This document shows positions 24,053 to 32,281 of a stretch of DNA of 64,000 nucleotides, one piece after another. The first letter of the stretch is position 1. Each line of letters starts with the position of its first letter. The stretch comes from Bdellovibrio sp. (lineage in GTDB: Bacteria; Myxococcota; SpSt-1050), in the NCBI GenBank assembly GCA_020725805.1, contig DYEF01000046.1:1-64000 (forward strand), in the 5' to 3' direction. The notes under the pieces are model-generated. The model did no database searches, had not been told where the DNA came from, and saw only the letters and a list, made by a program, of their open reading frames with translations. The position numbers and the translations under genes were made by a program.

Positions 24053-26917
24053 ATGAAAAGACAGTTAAGTTCTATTTTCCTGCTGATATTTCTGTTCTTT
24101 CTGCTTTTCCTGTTTTCCTGTTCTTCTGATGTAAGCTCCATTTCCGATGTCCCTCTCGGAGAGGATGTGAATCTGAGGAAATGTACAACTAAGGCACAGT
24201 GCAACCCGAATGAGATTTGTGAAAACGGTTATTGCAAGAAGGAGGGCGTGAAGACCTGCAGGACGAAGGAGGATTGTATCTATCCCGATGATTGTATTCA
24301 GGGAATCTGCAAAACACCTGAGGATGCGGGTTACGGAGATATTAATGAAACAGATGTACTGACAGACATTTCTTCAGGCGGGAGGATTCTTGCCGAACCG
24401 TCATCGGTAGATTTTGGTGCAATGCAGTTCGGGGAGACGAAGAAGAAGATACTGACAGTAAAGAACGCCGGAAATGCAGATGTCGTGGTCTATAATTTCG
24501 AACTCGACCCGAATGCAGACAAAAATACATTTGCAATCAGCTCCTCGTTTGCAAAGAACTCAGTTCTCAGACCTTCCGAGAGTTTTGAAATCGAAGTAAG
24601 CTGTACCCAGACCGATGCGGAGCCTGACAATTCGAGTATTATCATTACCTCAAGCGACCCTGAATCGAGTACTTTGAGAATCCCGATATACAACAAATAC
24701 AAGGACAAGCCAAATCTGATGATAAAATATAAGACGATTGCCGGTATAGAGAAGACGTTCCCCCTGCAGGGAGATACCAACAGGCTGAATTATGAAATGG
24801 GGAATACCCTGCTCGATGCAGGAAAAAATACCAATACGGCCGAATTCGAAATTCTCAACACTGCAGAAGAGGGTATTTTCAGAATCGAAAAGATAACGGA
24901 TTTCATTAACACAAAGAACAAGTTCGAATACAAGCTCTTCAGCAGGATAAGTAATCAGGAAGTAAAGTGTCCCGTCTATCTCGCCGGTAAGGAATCTGTC
25001 TTCCTGATAATTACATTTACAGCTACTGTTAAATCGAACAATGAATCGGTTACGCTGAATATCAGTACAAACGACCCTGATATCAATAATGACGGCAATG
25101 AGAGTGAGAACGGGCTTCTTATAATAGAGGCATCCACAAGGGCGGGAATTTTTCCGGCCACACTATGGGCGAGCGAGAATCTCATTGATTTTGGTCAGGT
25201 CAGGCTCTTCGATACGGCACACAGACAGCTTCAGATATGCAATAAGGGAGATGAAGACCTCATTATCTACAACACGTCGAGGGTTCTCGGCTCGAAATTT
25301 TCTCTAACTCCGTCAAATATAGAGAAGGTCCTTCTGCCGAACCTCTGTTACAACATTGATATTGCCTTCTCACCGGCAAAGGAAGAGAAGGTAGAGGATA
25401 TATTGCAGATCGATTCGAATGATGCCGAAAAGTCGGCCTACAGTATTGTGCTGAAGGGGGAAGGGATCTCCTGTGTAAAACAGTCCGATACGGATGAGCC
25501 GGATGACCTTTTTGTGGATGCCAACTGCGACGGGATTGACGGAGAGGCGGCAAAGGCCATCTTCGTGGATACGGTCAGCGGGAGCGACAGTAACGCCGGA
25601 AATATTGGAAGCCCGCTCAAAACAATCAAGGCTGCCGTCTCGAAATCCTCGTCGGTGCCGCAGATCAAATATATTCTTGTGTCGGAGGGAAATTATTACG
25701 AGACTTTTGAGATAAATAGTGCAGTAAGCATCTACGGCGGATACAGCAAGACCAACAAATGGGCCCGTTCTGACTCATACAAGGTCAATATCTATCCGTC
25801 TCAGGACGGGATAAGGGTTTCTGATGTTTCTTCGGCAATCGTATTTGACAGGATTAATATCTCCTCTCAGGATGCGGTCCTTGCGTCGTCGAGTTCATAC
25901 GGTATGGTAATCAGCAATTCCCCGAATGTAAGGATTCATAAATGCTCCATAAAGTCCGGAAGGGGAGCAAACGGTGAAGACGGGGCAAACGGCCAGAACG
26001 GACCCGCAAATGACCTGAGTGCCGGAAAAGGGAAACAGGGTATTCCGGGGTGTGAGGATTCCGGAGGTGTTTTGTGCAGCAGCTGTTCGAGACCTGCAGG
26101 AGGTGCCGGCGGGACCAGCGTTTGCGGGATGCACGGAGGAAAAGGCGGGGATGCCGGCAAGAGCTCGGATTACGGATATGACGGGTCGGCGGGGATAGGT
26201 CCTTCAGGGAGCGGAGGAGTCGGAGGTAAGGGCGGACCGCCGGGCAGAGGGTCTGCATCACCGCTTTCAAGTCAGTTTGGACAGAACGGACCGGACGGCC
26301 AAAACGGTGATAACGGCTCCGGCGGACAGAGTTATGGCACTTTCACTCAATCAGGATATCTTGCAACTAATAACGGCGGAGATGGTCAGAACGGGGTAAA
26401 CGGAGCGGGTGGTGGCGGCGGAGGAGGTGGTGGAGGTGGTACTGCCGATTGTGATAGTTACGGAAGTTCTGCCGGAGGCGGTGGTGCGGGCGGTTGTGCC
26501 GGTACAGGAGGAAAGGGCGGAAAGGGAGGCGGGGCTTCTATAGGTTTGTATCTCTATAATTCGAACGTCCTAATTACCGATTCATCGGTCTCCTCGCAGA
26601 GCGGTGGGAGTGGCGGAAGGGGAGGGAACGGGGGAACGGGTAGTATGGGAGTTTCCGGCGGTGACGGAGGAGGTTATGGCGGAACATACGAACAGGACGA
26701 CGGCTCTATGGGAGGTCCCGGTGGTTCGGGCGGAAAGGGCGGAAACGGCGGCGCAGGTGGCGGCGGCGGTGGCGGACCTTCAATCGCAGTTTATAAAAAT
26801 GCAACGAGTGTATTCAATCAGAGCGGAACGGTTCTGACGCGGGGTAGCGGTGGTTCCGGCGGACAGAGCGCAGGTAATACAGGACAGAACGGACTCTCTG
26901 CCGAGATATATCCGTAA
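24053..26917 (+). CDS. Large surface lipoprotein: HYDIN-like domains, pectin-lyase-like part, Gly-rich tail
   Basis: The 954-residue protein has a signal peptide with the lipobox FSCSS. A Cys-rich segment follows (CTTKAQCNPNEICENGYC, CRTKEDC). Then come two or three choice-of-anchor D/HYDIN-type beta domains (ILAEPSSVDFGAMQFGET; LWASENLIDFGQVRLFD) to about residue 475. A MopE-like segment DTDEPDDLFVDANCDGIDG introduces a DUF1565/right-handed beta-helix part (FVDTVSGSDSNAGNIGSPLKTI). From about residue 635 the chain is dominated by Gly with Asn, Gln, Asp and Ser, interrupted by short beta-helix-like stretches (GLYLYNSNVLITDSSVSS). Exported, lipid-anchored and probably cell-surface exposed; function unknown. 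It stands alone, divergent from the arginine decarboxylase gene. Confidence 0.85.
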   Translation: MKRQLSSIFLLIFLFFLLFLFSCSSDVSSISDVPLGEDVNLRKCTTKAQCNPNEICENGYCKKEGVKTCRTKEDCIYPDDCIQGICKTPEDAGYGDINETDVLTDISSGGRILAEPSSVDFGAMQFGETKKKILTVKNAGNADVVVYNFELDPNADKNTFAISSSFAKNSVLRPSESFEIEVSCTQTDAEPDNSSIIITSSDPESSTLRIPIYNKYKDKPNLMIKYKTIAGIEKTFPLQGDTNRLNYEMGNTLLDAGKNTNTAEFEILNTAEEGIFRIEKITDFINTKNKFEYKLFSRISNQEVKCPVYLAGKESVFLIITFTATVKSNNESVTLNISTNDPDINNDGNESENGLLIIEASTRAGIFPATLWASENLIDFGQVRLFDTAHRQLQICNKGDEDLIIYNTSRVLGSKFSLTPSNIEKVLLPNLCYNIDIAFSPAKEEKVEDILQIDSNDAEKSAYSIVLKGEGISCVKQSDTDEPDDLFVDANCDGIDGEAAKAIFVDTVSGSDSNAGNIGSPLKTIKAAVSKSSSVPQIKYILVSEGNYYETFEINSAVSIYGGYSKTNKWARSDSYKVNIYPSQDGIRVSDVSSAIVFDRINISSQDAVLASSSSYGMVISNSPNVRIHKCSIKSGRGANGEDGANGQNGPANDLSAGKGKQGIPGCEDSGGVLCSSCSRPAGGAGGTSVCGMHGGKGGDAGKSSDYGYDGSAGIGPSGSGGVGGKGGPPGRGSASPLSSQFGQNGPDGQNGDNGSGGQSYGTFTQSGYLATNNGGDGQNGVNGAGGGGGGGGGGGTADCDSYGSSAGGGGAGGCAGTGGKGGKGGGASIGLYLYNSNVLITDSSVSSQSGGSGGRGGNGGTGSMGVSGGDGGGYGGTYEQDDGSMGGPGGSGGKGGNGGAGGGGGGGPSIAVYKNATSVFNQSGTVLTRGSGGSGGQSAGNTGQNGLSAEIYP
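25950..26914 (+). repeat. Gly-rich low-complexity coding region
   Basis: About 960 bases encode irregular GGxG, GxxG and NGxxG runs, including one uninterrupted run of eleven glycines. The GC content rises sharply here because of GGN codons. The repeats are degenerate rather than identical at DNA level. Confidence 0.7.
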
Positions 26918-27028
26918 CAAGGCGAACAGCAGAAGATTCTGTAAAATCTGTTTTCTGGTGCTTTGTCAAATTACTTGAACCAGACAAAAATATTTGGTAA
27001 TTAAAAATTCTGAGGAGGGATTAGAGAG

Positions 27029-28126
27029 ATGAATAAGTATTTATATTTTGCTGTTTTGCTTCTTCTTTCTGTAGTTCTTCTTTTTTCCTGCAAAAGCGAA
27101 CCAAAGGAGATTAAGATAGGTTTTATTGGTTCACTTACCGGAAATTTTTCGGCATACGGAAAGCGTGCCCTCGAAGGGACGAAACTCGCCATTGAAGAGA
27201 TAAACAAGGCCGGAGGGCTTGACGGAAAGAAGCTTGTACTCTATCTGGAGGACGACAGGTCGACGGGTGAACCGGCGCTCGAATCTGTTACCAAACTTGC
27301 CGAATTCGACAAGGTAAATGCCATACTTGCCTTCGTGTCTCCGCCGGCACTATCTCTTGGAGGTCCCAAGGCCGAGCAGGAGAAGATAGTCTTTATATCC
27401 TCGAGGACCATAACATCGACCGGAAACGAGGCGGGGGAATATCTCTTTCAGTCATATTCAGAAGGGACGGTCGAGGCTATAGAGCTTGCTGTTATTGCGA
27501 GGAGCAAACTTAAGGCGAGGTCTGCGTCTATTCTCTATTCGAATGTGCCGGTGGCGATCAATCTTGCACAGGTCTTCAAGAAGAATTTTCAGGAGAGAGG
27601 CGGAGAGATTGTAAGTTTCGACTTCTATCCTCCCAAGAGAACGAATTTCAAGGCCGATGCGGAGGCAATCAAGAGACACGAGCCCGATGTGGTCTATATT
27701 GTGGGTGATTTTGACGAGATGCTGCTGATTGCAAAGACGCTCTCCCAGATTGGTGTCAAGAAGCATATCATCGTATCAGGTATTTCCGGAACGGAGGTCG
27801 TGCAGGAGATTCAGAAGTATACCGAAAAGCTCATCTTTCTTGCGCCGGACCTCTCTATCTCGAGAAATCAGGCGGAGGTTGTAAAACTGAACGTGTCGAG
27901 GGAACAGATGGACCTTTTTGTGGGAGAGGCTTACGACATCACCTATTACCTTGCCTATATTATGAAGAAGTACGGAACTACTTCCGAGATGATAGCACAG
28001 GGTATTGTGAAGGAACCGCTCTTTTCCGGAGTAAATGGGAGACACAGGATGATAAGGGGCAGTTCCAATCCGCAGGTCCAGCCTGTAATGACTATCAAAA
28101 ACGGTCAGTATGTGCCGCTCGAATAG
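27029..28126 (+). CDS. ABC-type branched-chain amino acid-like solute-binding lipoprotein
   Basis: The 365-residue protein has a signal peptide with lipobox LFSC and a type I periplasmic binding fold (Peripla_BP_6, LivJ-like): IKIGFIGSLTGNFSAYGKRALEGTKLAIEEIN, then FISSRTITSTGNE and the hinge region. It should bind a small solute outside the membrane, but the ligand cannot be told from sequence. No LivHMGF permease or ATPase is adjacent, so it is either an orphan receptor or served by a distant transporter. It follows the Gly-rich lipoprotein gene after 111 bases that contain AGGAGG. Confidence 0.85.
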   Translation: MNKYLYFAVLLLLSVVLLFSCKSEPKEIKIGFIGSLTGNFSAYGKRALEGTKLAIEEINKAGGLDGKKLVLYLEDDRSTGEPALESVTKLAEFDKVNAILAFVSPPALSLGGPKAEQEKIVFISSRTITSTGNEAGEYLFQSYSEGTVEAIELAVIARSKLKARSASILYSNVPVAINLAQVFKKNFQERGGEIVSFDFYPPKRTNFKADAEAIKRHEPDVVYIVGDFDEMLLIAKTLSQIGVKKHIIVSGISGTEVVQEIQKYTEKLIFLAPDLSISRNQAEVVKLNVSREQMDLFVGEAYDITYYLAYIMKKYGTTSEMIAQGIVKEPLFSGVNGRHRMIRGSSNPQVQPVMTIKNGQYVPLE

Positions 28127-28185
28127 ATTTGAGATGGATAAAAACAGATAATCACCTTACAGCGAATCCCTTTAGTTGCCTCATA

Positions 28186-29271
28186 TCAGGGAGTTTTGCA
28201 GAGCAGTAATTCCCCTGAATCCGACATTACAATCTGAAATTTCTCTGATGAAGGCTGGGTGCAGGTATTGAGTGTTTCTGTGTCTGTTTTCAGAAGGTCG
28301 TTTGGGCGGATGGATTTGATTATCCTCTTTTCGCTGCTGTTTTTAATGTTTATCCTCAGGTTGTGGATTTTGTTGCCGCTGCAGATTTTCAGGTCATACC
28401 CGTATCTTCTTTCCGAAGGATATCCGAGGACTCTGGCGAGACCTTCTCTTCGGCTGACCGGGGATGACGAGAGAACGAGATAGTAGAACTTTGCAGTTCT
28501 GTGTCCGGCATTGATAACCGTTTCGAGAAGCATTGATATATCCTGTTTTATGCTGAAATGACAGATATCCTGTGTGTTTTCAGTAAGGGGACAGCCGTCC
28601 GTACTAACACAGGGGGCAATGATATATAAGGGAAATCTCTTTCTAAGCTCTGTCATTATTTCCCTTGCCCGTATCCCGGCAGGTTCGATTATGATTATGA
28701 GGTTCGGTTTGCCGGATTTCAGAATTTCCGGGACAAGATTAAATATCCGGTTTGTGTTTTTTGTGTTTTCGGATAATGTATTCATTATTATGTACAGTGC
28801 GGGTTTTTGGGAGGGCCGGAGACTGGTTATAAAGTCCGAACAGATATATCGTATATTCTCTTCGCCCGTTTTTTCGAATAGTTTATTAGCAAGACCTGTC
28901 ATCAGGCGGTTTCTGTCGATCAGCACGAGCGGTCTTTTGTCCTGCATAATCAGTCTCATACATATGGCACCTGTCCCGGGCCCGCAGCCGATATCGTATA
29001 TCTCTTCTATCTGACTGAATGTCTCTTTGAATCTTTTCCTGATTTCATTGAGTACAAAATAGATTTTCGGGATATGTTCCGGCAAAAAATAGAGGAGATA
29101 TCCGAGGGCCGCTCTCTCTTCGCTGATGTTGATTCTGCCGGATATATAATCCCTGCTCAGACCTTCGATTATGCTTTTCATTTCATGGGGCCTGATTCCG
29201 CTCTCTTCGAAGAGTGAATTCAGAAGAGTGCGGAGCCGCCCGAACTCATTCTCTGCTCTTTTTATATACAT
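28186..29271 (-). CDS. Rsm22/METTL17-like methyltransferase
   Basis: From the ATG at 29271 the protein has 361 residues; an in-frame TTG at 29298 is possible and neither start has a good ribosome binding site. The N-terminal helical part contains AALGYLLYFLPEHIPKIYFVL, typical of the Rsm22 family, followed by the SAM-binding motif YDIGCGPGTGA. The segment APCVSTDGCPL-x(6)-DICHF keeps the family cysteines, which in mitochondrial METTL17 contribute to a 4Fe-4S cluster. Family members assist assembly of the small ribosomal subunit. It is the last gene of the long 38.9-28.2 kb operon and overlaps the regulator gene by 26 bases. Confidence 0.8.
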   Translation of the reverse strand: MYIKRAENEFGRLRTLLNSLFEESGIRPHEMKSIIEGLSRDYISGRINISEERAALGYLLYFLPEHIPKIYFVLNEIRKRFKETFSQIEEIYDIGCGPGTGAICMRLIMQDKRPLVLIDRNRLMTGLANKLFEKTGEENIRYICSDFITSLRPSQKPALYIIMNTLSENTKNTNRIFNLVPEILKSGKPNLIIIIEPAGIRAREIMTELRKRFPLYIIAPCVSTDGCPLTENTQDICHFSIKQDISMLLETVINAGHRTAKFYYLVLSSSPVSRREGLARVLGYPSERRYGYDLKICSGNKIHNLRINIKNSSEKRIIKSIRPNDLLKTDTETLNTCTQPSSEKFQIVMSDSGELLLCKTP

Positions 29272-30637
29272 CCGGATATTTTTTGAGTAATTTTGCAAGA
29301 TTACTTCTGTCTATGCCGGCTATCTCAGATGCCCTTGAAATATTCCCGCCCGTCTGGTTCAGAAGCTGTGCGAAATAGTTTTTCTCGAATGACTCTATCA
29401 TCCGCCTTCTGGCATCCCTGTATTTCTCAGTGATTCTCTCCGTATTTGCCGGCTGGTAGCCCTTCGAGATGTGTGCCGGCAGGTCGTGGACCGTTATTAA
29501 GCTGCCTCTGCACATAACGACAGAACGTTCGATTGCATTTTCGAGCTCCCTGATATTGCCGGGCCAGCTGTAATTTTCAAGTATCGCCACCGTCTCGGGA
29601 GAAAACCCCTTAATATCCTTATTCTGTTTTGTAGAATATTTTCCGAGAAAATGAGATGCCAGAATAAGTATATCCTCCCTCCGTTCTCTGAGAGGAGGCA
29701 GATTGATTTCTATTACATTGAGACGGTAGAAGAGGTCTTCCCTGAATCTGCCTTCCTTTATCAACTGTCTCAGGTCCCTGTTGGTTGCGCTTATGAATCT
29801 CACATCTATCCTGATTGTTTCGTTGGAGCCGACCCTCCTGATTTCCCTCTCCTGAATCGCACGCAGAAGTTTGACCTGTATACTGAGCGGAATATCTCCG
29901 GCCTCATCGAGGAATACTGTACCGTTGTTTGCATATTCGAGGAGACCCTTCTTGTTGTCGAAAGCACCAGTAAAGGCACCCTTTATGTGACCGAAGAGTT
30001 CGCTCTCGAAGAGTGTCTCGGTAATTGCGGAGCAATTGATGGGTACGAGGGGCGAGTTCTTTCTGCTGCTCATTTTATGTATGGCCCTTGCAACGAGTTC
30101 CTTTCCGGTACCGCTCTCACCTGTAATCATCACACTCGAATCGGAGATGGCTACGGTCTCGATTGTGCTGAAGACCTTTTGCATTGCGGGTGTGTTGCCG
30201 ATAATCCCGCAGAATCCTTTCTCCGAATCGGTCTCCCTCAGGCGGGAAATCTCCTTTACGAGCCTTCTCTTCTCGAGCGCCCGCTCCATCGCGGATATGA
30301 CCAGCTGAAGATTTGCAAATGGCTTCTGTATGAGGTCGTACGCACCTTCCTTTATGGCAGTAATGGCATTCTCGACAGTTGCGACTCCGGATATTATTAT
30401 TACCTCTGTCTCCGGATACTTCTCCTTTGCCTTTTTCAGCAGCTCCAGTCCTGTTATTCCGGGCATATTTATGTCGAATATGCAGAGGTCTGGTTCTTCT
30501 GACTGAATATGTTCGAGGGCTTTCCGGGGGTCGGCATAGACAGAGACGATATGTCCTGTCTTTTTCCCGATGGCTCTGAATACCGCGAGTATGCTTTCGT
30601 CATCATCTGCAACAAGAATTCTGTATGACATGTTCAT
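29246..30637 (-). CDS. Sigma54-dependent response regulator (NtrC family)
   Basis: The 463-residue protein has a receiver domain (acceptor Asp in [10 protein letters not shown]), an AAA+ domain with Walker [13 protein letters not shown] and the sigma54 contact loop GAFTGA, the R-finger region [10 protein letters not shown], and a Fis-type helix-turn-helix ([24 protein letters not shown]). It should activate sigma54 promoters after phosphorylation. The partner kinase is not adjacent; the hybrid kinase at 19991 is a possible but unsupported partner. It overlaps the methyltransferase gene upstream by 4 bases. Confidence 0.92.
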   Translation of the reverse strand: MNMSYRILVADDDESILAVFRAIGKKTGHIVSVYADPRKALEHIQSEEPDLCIFDINMPGITGLELLKKAKEKYPETEVIIISGVATVENAITAIKEGAYDLIQKPFANLQLVISAMERALEKRRLVKEISRLRETDSEKGFCGIIGNTPAMQKVFSTIETVAISDSSVMITGESGTGKELVARAIHKMSSRKNSPLVPINCSAITETLFESELFGHIKGAFTGAFDNKKGLLEYANNGTVFLDEAGDIPLSIQVKLLRAIQEREIRRVGSNETIRIDVRFISATNRDLRQLIKEGRFREDLFYRLNVIEINLPPLRERREDILILASHFLGKYSTKQNKDIKGFSPETVAILENYSWPGNIRELENAIERSVVMCRGSLITVHDLPAHISKGYQPANTERITEKYRDARRRMIESFEKNYFAQLLNQTGGNISRASEIAGIDRSNLAKLLKKYPDVYKKSRE

Positions 30638-31392
30638 ATGTTCTGCGGTGTTGTCTCCTGCCCGAATATTCTCCTGTATTCCTCGGTCGGACTGCCGTCG
30701 TGATTGTAGAGAATGAGCGGAGGCATTATATCGAGCGAGGACCTTCCGAACTTTACACCTTCAATAAGTGCAATATTCGACGGACTGTCCTGCCGGTGAT
30801 AGACAAGCCTTATTCTCTTTGGTTCTATCTTTCTCATTCTCATAAGGACAAAAAGGTCCACTAGTCTCATAGTCGGGTAAACAAGTTTGAGAATACCTCT
30901 GGATTTGAGAAGGTAACGTGAAATGTTGAGTATATCCTGTATTCGCAGCAGGATCTCGTGTTTGGCAAGGGCCTTTTCGGAGGCACTGCTGATTATTCCG
31001 TGGTCGACCTGCATATACGGAGGATTCGAGATGACGACGTCGAAAAGCTGTGGGGCAAAGTTTTCCTTGAGCTTCCTTATATCCTGACTGATGATTTCGA
31101 TGCGGCCATCCAGCCTGTTGAGTCTGACATTCTCGACGGCAATCTCCGATAATCTCTTCTGTATTTCCACCCCGTATATCTTTTCGACGGAAGGTGATTT
31201 TGTTGCCATAATGATAGGGATAATGCCGCATCCTGTCCCGAGGTCGATCGAGAGACCCTTTGTCATAGAACTGAAATCGGCCAGCAGAATCGAGTCTTCA
31301 CTGAAACGGTATCCCTCTTTCGGCTGATACAGCTTTATCCTGCCTCCGAAGATGCTGTCAAGACTTCTGTCGGTGTGGTTTGTCATACTCAA
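30634..31392 (-). CDS. TrmN6-like tRNA/rRNA adenine N6-methyltransferase
   Basis: The 252-residue protein begins IFGGRIKLYQPKEGYRFSEDSILLADF, typical of YfiC/TrmN6, which methylates A37 of tRNA1(Val). The SAM motif is IDLGTGCGIIPIIMA and the catalytic motif is VISNPPYM. Related enzymes modify other RNAs or proteins, so the target is inferred. It sits between the small membrane protein gene and the NtrC-type regulator with 4-base overlaps on both sides. Confidence 0.87.
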   Translation of the reverse strand: MSMTNHTDRSLDSIFGGRIKLYQPKEGYRFSEDSILLADFSSMTKGLSIDLGTGCGIIPIIMATKSPSVEKIYGVEIQKRLSEIAVENVRLNRLDGRIEIISQDIRKLKENFAPQLFDVVISNPPYMQVDHGIISSASEKALAKHEILLRIQDILNISRYLLKSRGILKLVYPTMRLVDLFVLMRMRKIEPKRIRLVYHRQDSPSNIALIEGVKFGRSSLDIMPPLILYNHDGSPTEEYRRIFGQETTPQNI

Positions 31393-31850
31393 AATCTTAT
31401 AAGTTCGAGAGTAAGGGTATTCCCCGTCCTGAGAGAGAGTTGCCTGCCGGGTCTTTCGGACTCAAAGAGGTCAAGTTCTCTCATAAGCGGATTCTTGTTG
31501 TAGTAATAGACTGCCTCTGCGGCGCTTACCGACTGATAGATCCTGTTTACGGCAGCGATCGCAATTGCAAATATTATCGATCTGTCACTGTAGTCGTCGA
31601 AGTAGAGCGTCAGAAATCCGAGTCCCAGACCTGCCAGGTCGTAGGCAATGTATCTTATGCCTCCCCATGTGTCCTTTGCATAGAAATGTCCTGTGCCGAA
31701 ACCTACAAAGAAGGCAAGCGGGACAGCCACAAAGTAGCTCTTTTCGGAATAGACCGGTTTAGTACTCTCCGGCTGAACGGACTGAAGGCTTTCCCCAAAA
31801 ATCACAAGAGGAAGAAGAATAAAAAGAATGAGTGCAGCAAGGGTTTTCAT
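31389..31850 (-). CDS. Small membrane protein, P13/DUF5683-like
   Basis: The 153-residue protein has a signal peptide and two or three hydrophobic segments; the central part FVGFGTGHFYAKDTWGGIRYIAYDLAGLGLGF resembles P13/DUF5683-type membrane proteins. It ends with a polar, Leu/Arg-rich tail. The function is unknown. It is coupled by 4-base overlaps to ybeY upstream and trmN6 downstream. Confidence 0.6.
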   Translation of the reverse strand: MKTLAALILFILLPLVIFGESLQSVQPESTKPVYSEKSYFVAVPLAFFVGFGTGHFYAKDTWGGIRYIAYDLAGLGLGFLTLYFDDYSDRSIIFAIAIAAVNRIYQSVSAAEAVYYYNKNPLMRELDLFESERPGRQLSLRTGNTLTLELIRF

Positions 31851-32281
31851 ATCCTGAAATCCTTTCTGTAGATATTATAAAGTATTTTTTCGTTTTTTTG
31901 CATAATCTTTCTTTCGGCAATCGATTTGTGGTCGAATCCCAGAAGATGAAGTATCCCGTGGATAACCGTCCTGAGAAGATAATCGGTATACTCCTTCTTT
32001 CCTCTGCTTCGCCTTTTTATGGTTTGCAATGAGATTACAATGTCTCCGAGCGGAATCCTTTTCTCTGTAACAAGGACAGGCTCCAGCAGTTCCCCCCTGA
32101 AGAATCTGTACTGGGGGAACGAGAGGACATCTGTTGTTTTGTCTATTCTGCGGTATTCTCTGTTGAGTTCTCTCATATGTATGTCTTCCGTCAGCGTATA
32201 AGAGACATCGAAAAAATCAAAGCCCAAGTCTCTTAAGATCGCTGTCGTTATTCTCCGGATCGTCTTCTCTGTCTGATTCAC
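31847..32281 (-). CDS. ybeY: Endoribonuclease YbeY
   Basis: The 144-residue protein carries the zinc-binding signature HGILHLLGFDH and the upstream block DKTTDVLSFP. YbeY works in 16S rRNA maturation and ribosome quality control. The start is a GTG at 32281 with AAGGA before it, which overlaps the end of the PgpH gene by 65 bases; a TTG at 32227 would shorten the overlap but removes conserved N-terminal helix residues. The order phoH-pgpH-ybeY is widely conserved. Confidence 0.93.
   Translation of the reverse strand: MNQTEKTIRRITTAILRDLGFDFFDVSYTLTEDIHMRELNREYRRIDKTTDVLSFPQYRFFRGELLEPVLVTEKRIPLGDIVISLQTIKRRSRGKKEYTDYLLRTVIHGILHLLGFDHKSIAERKIMQKNEKILYNIYRKDFRI

Noticed and set aside
25263-26270. 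Several minus-strand frames over the Gly-rich lipoprotein
   Set aside because: They arise from GGN-rich codons read in reverse (Pro/Ser/Arg-rich) and have no start signals.
29651-30502. Long plus-strand frame opposite the NtrC-type regulator
   Set aside because: Its sequence is the antisense of well-conserved receiver and AAA+ motifs and has no ribosome site or family resemblance.
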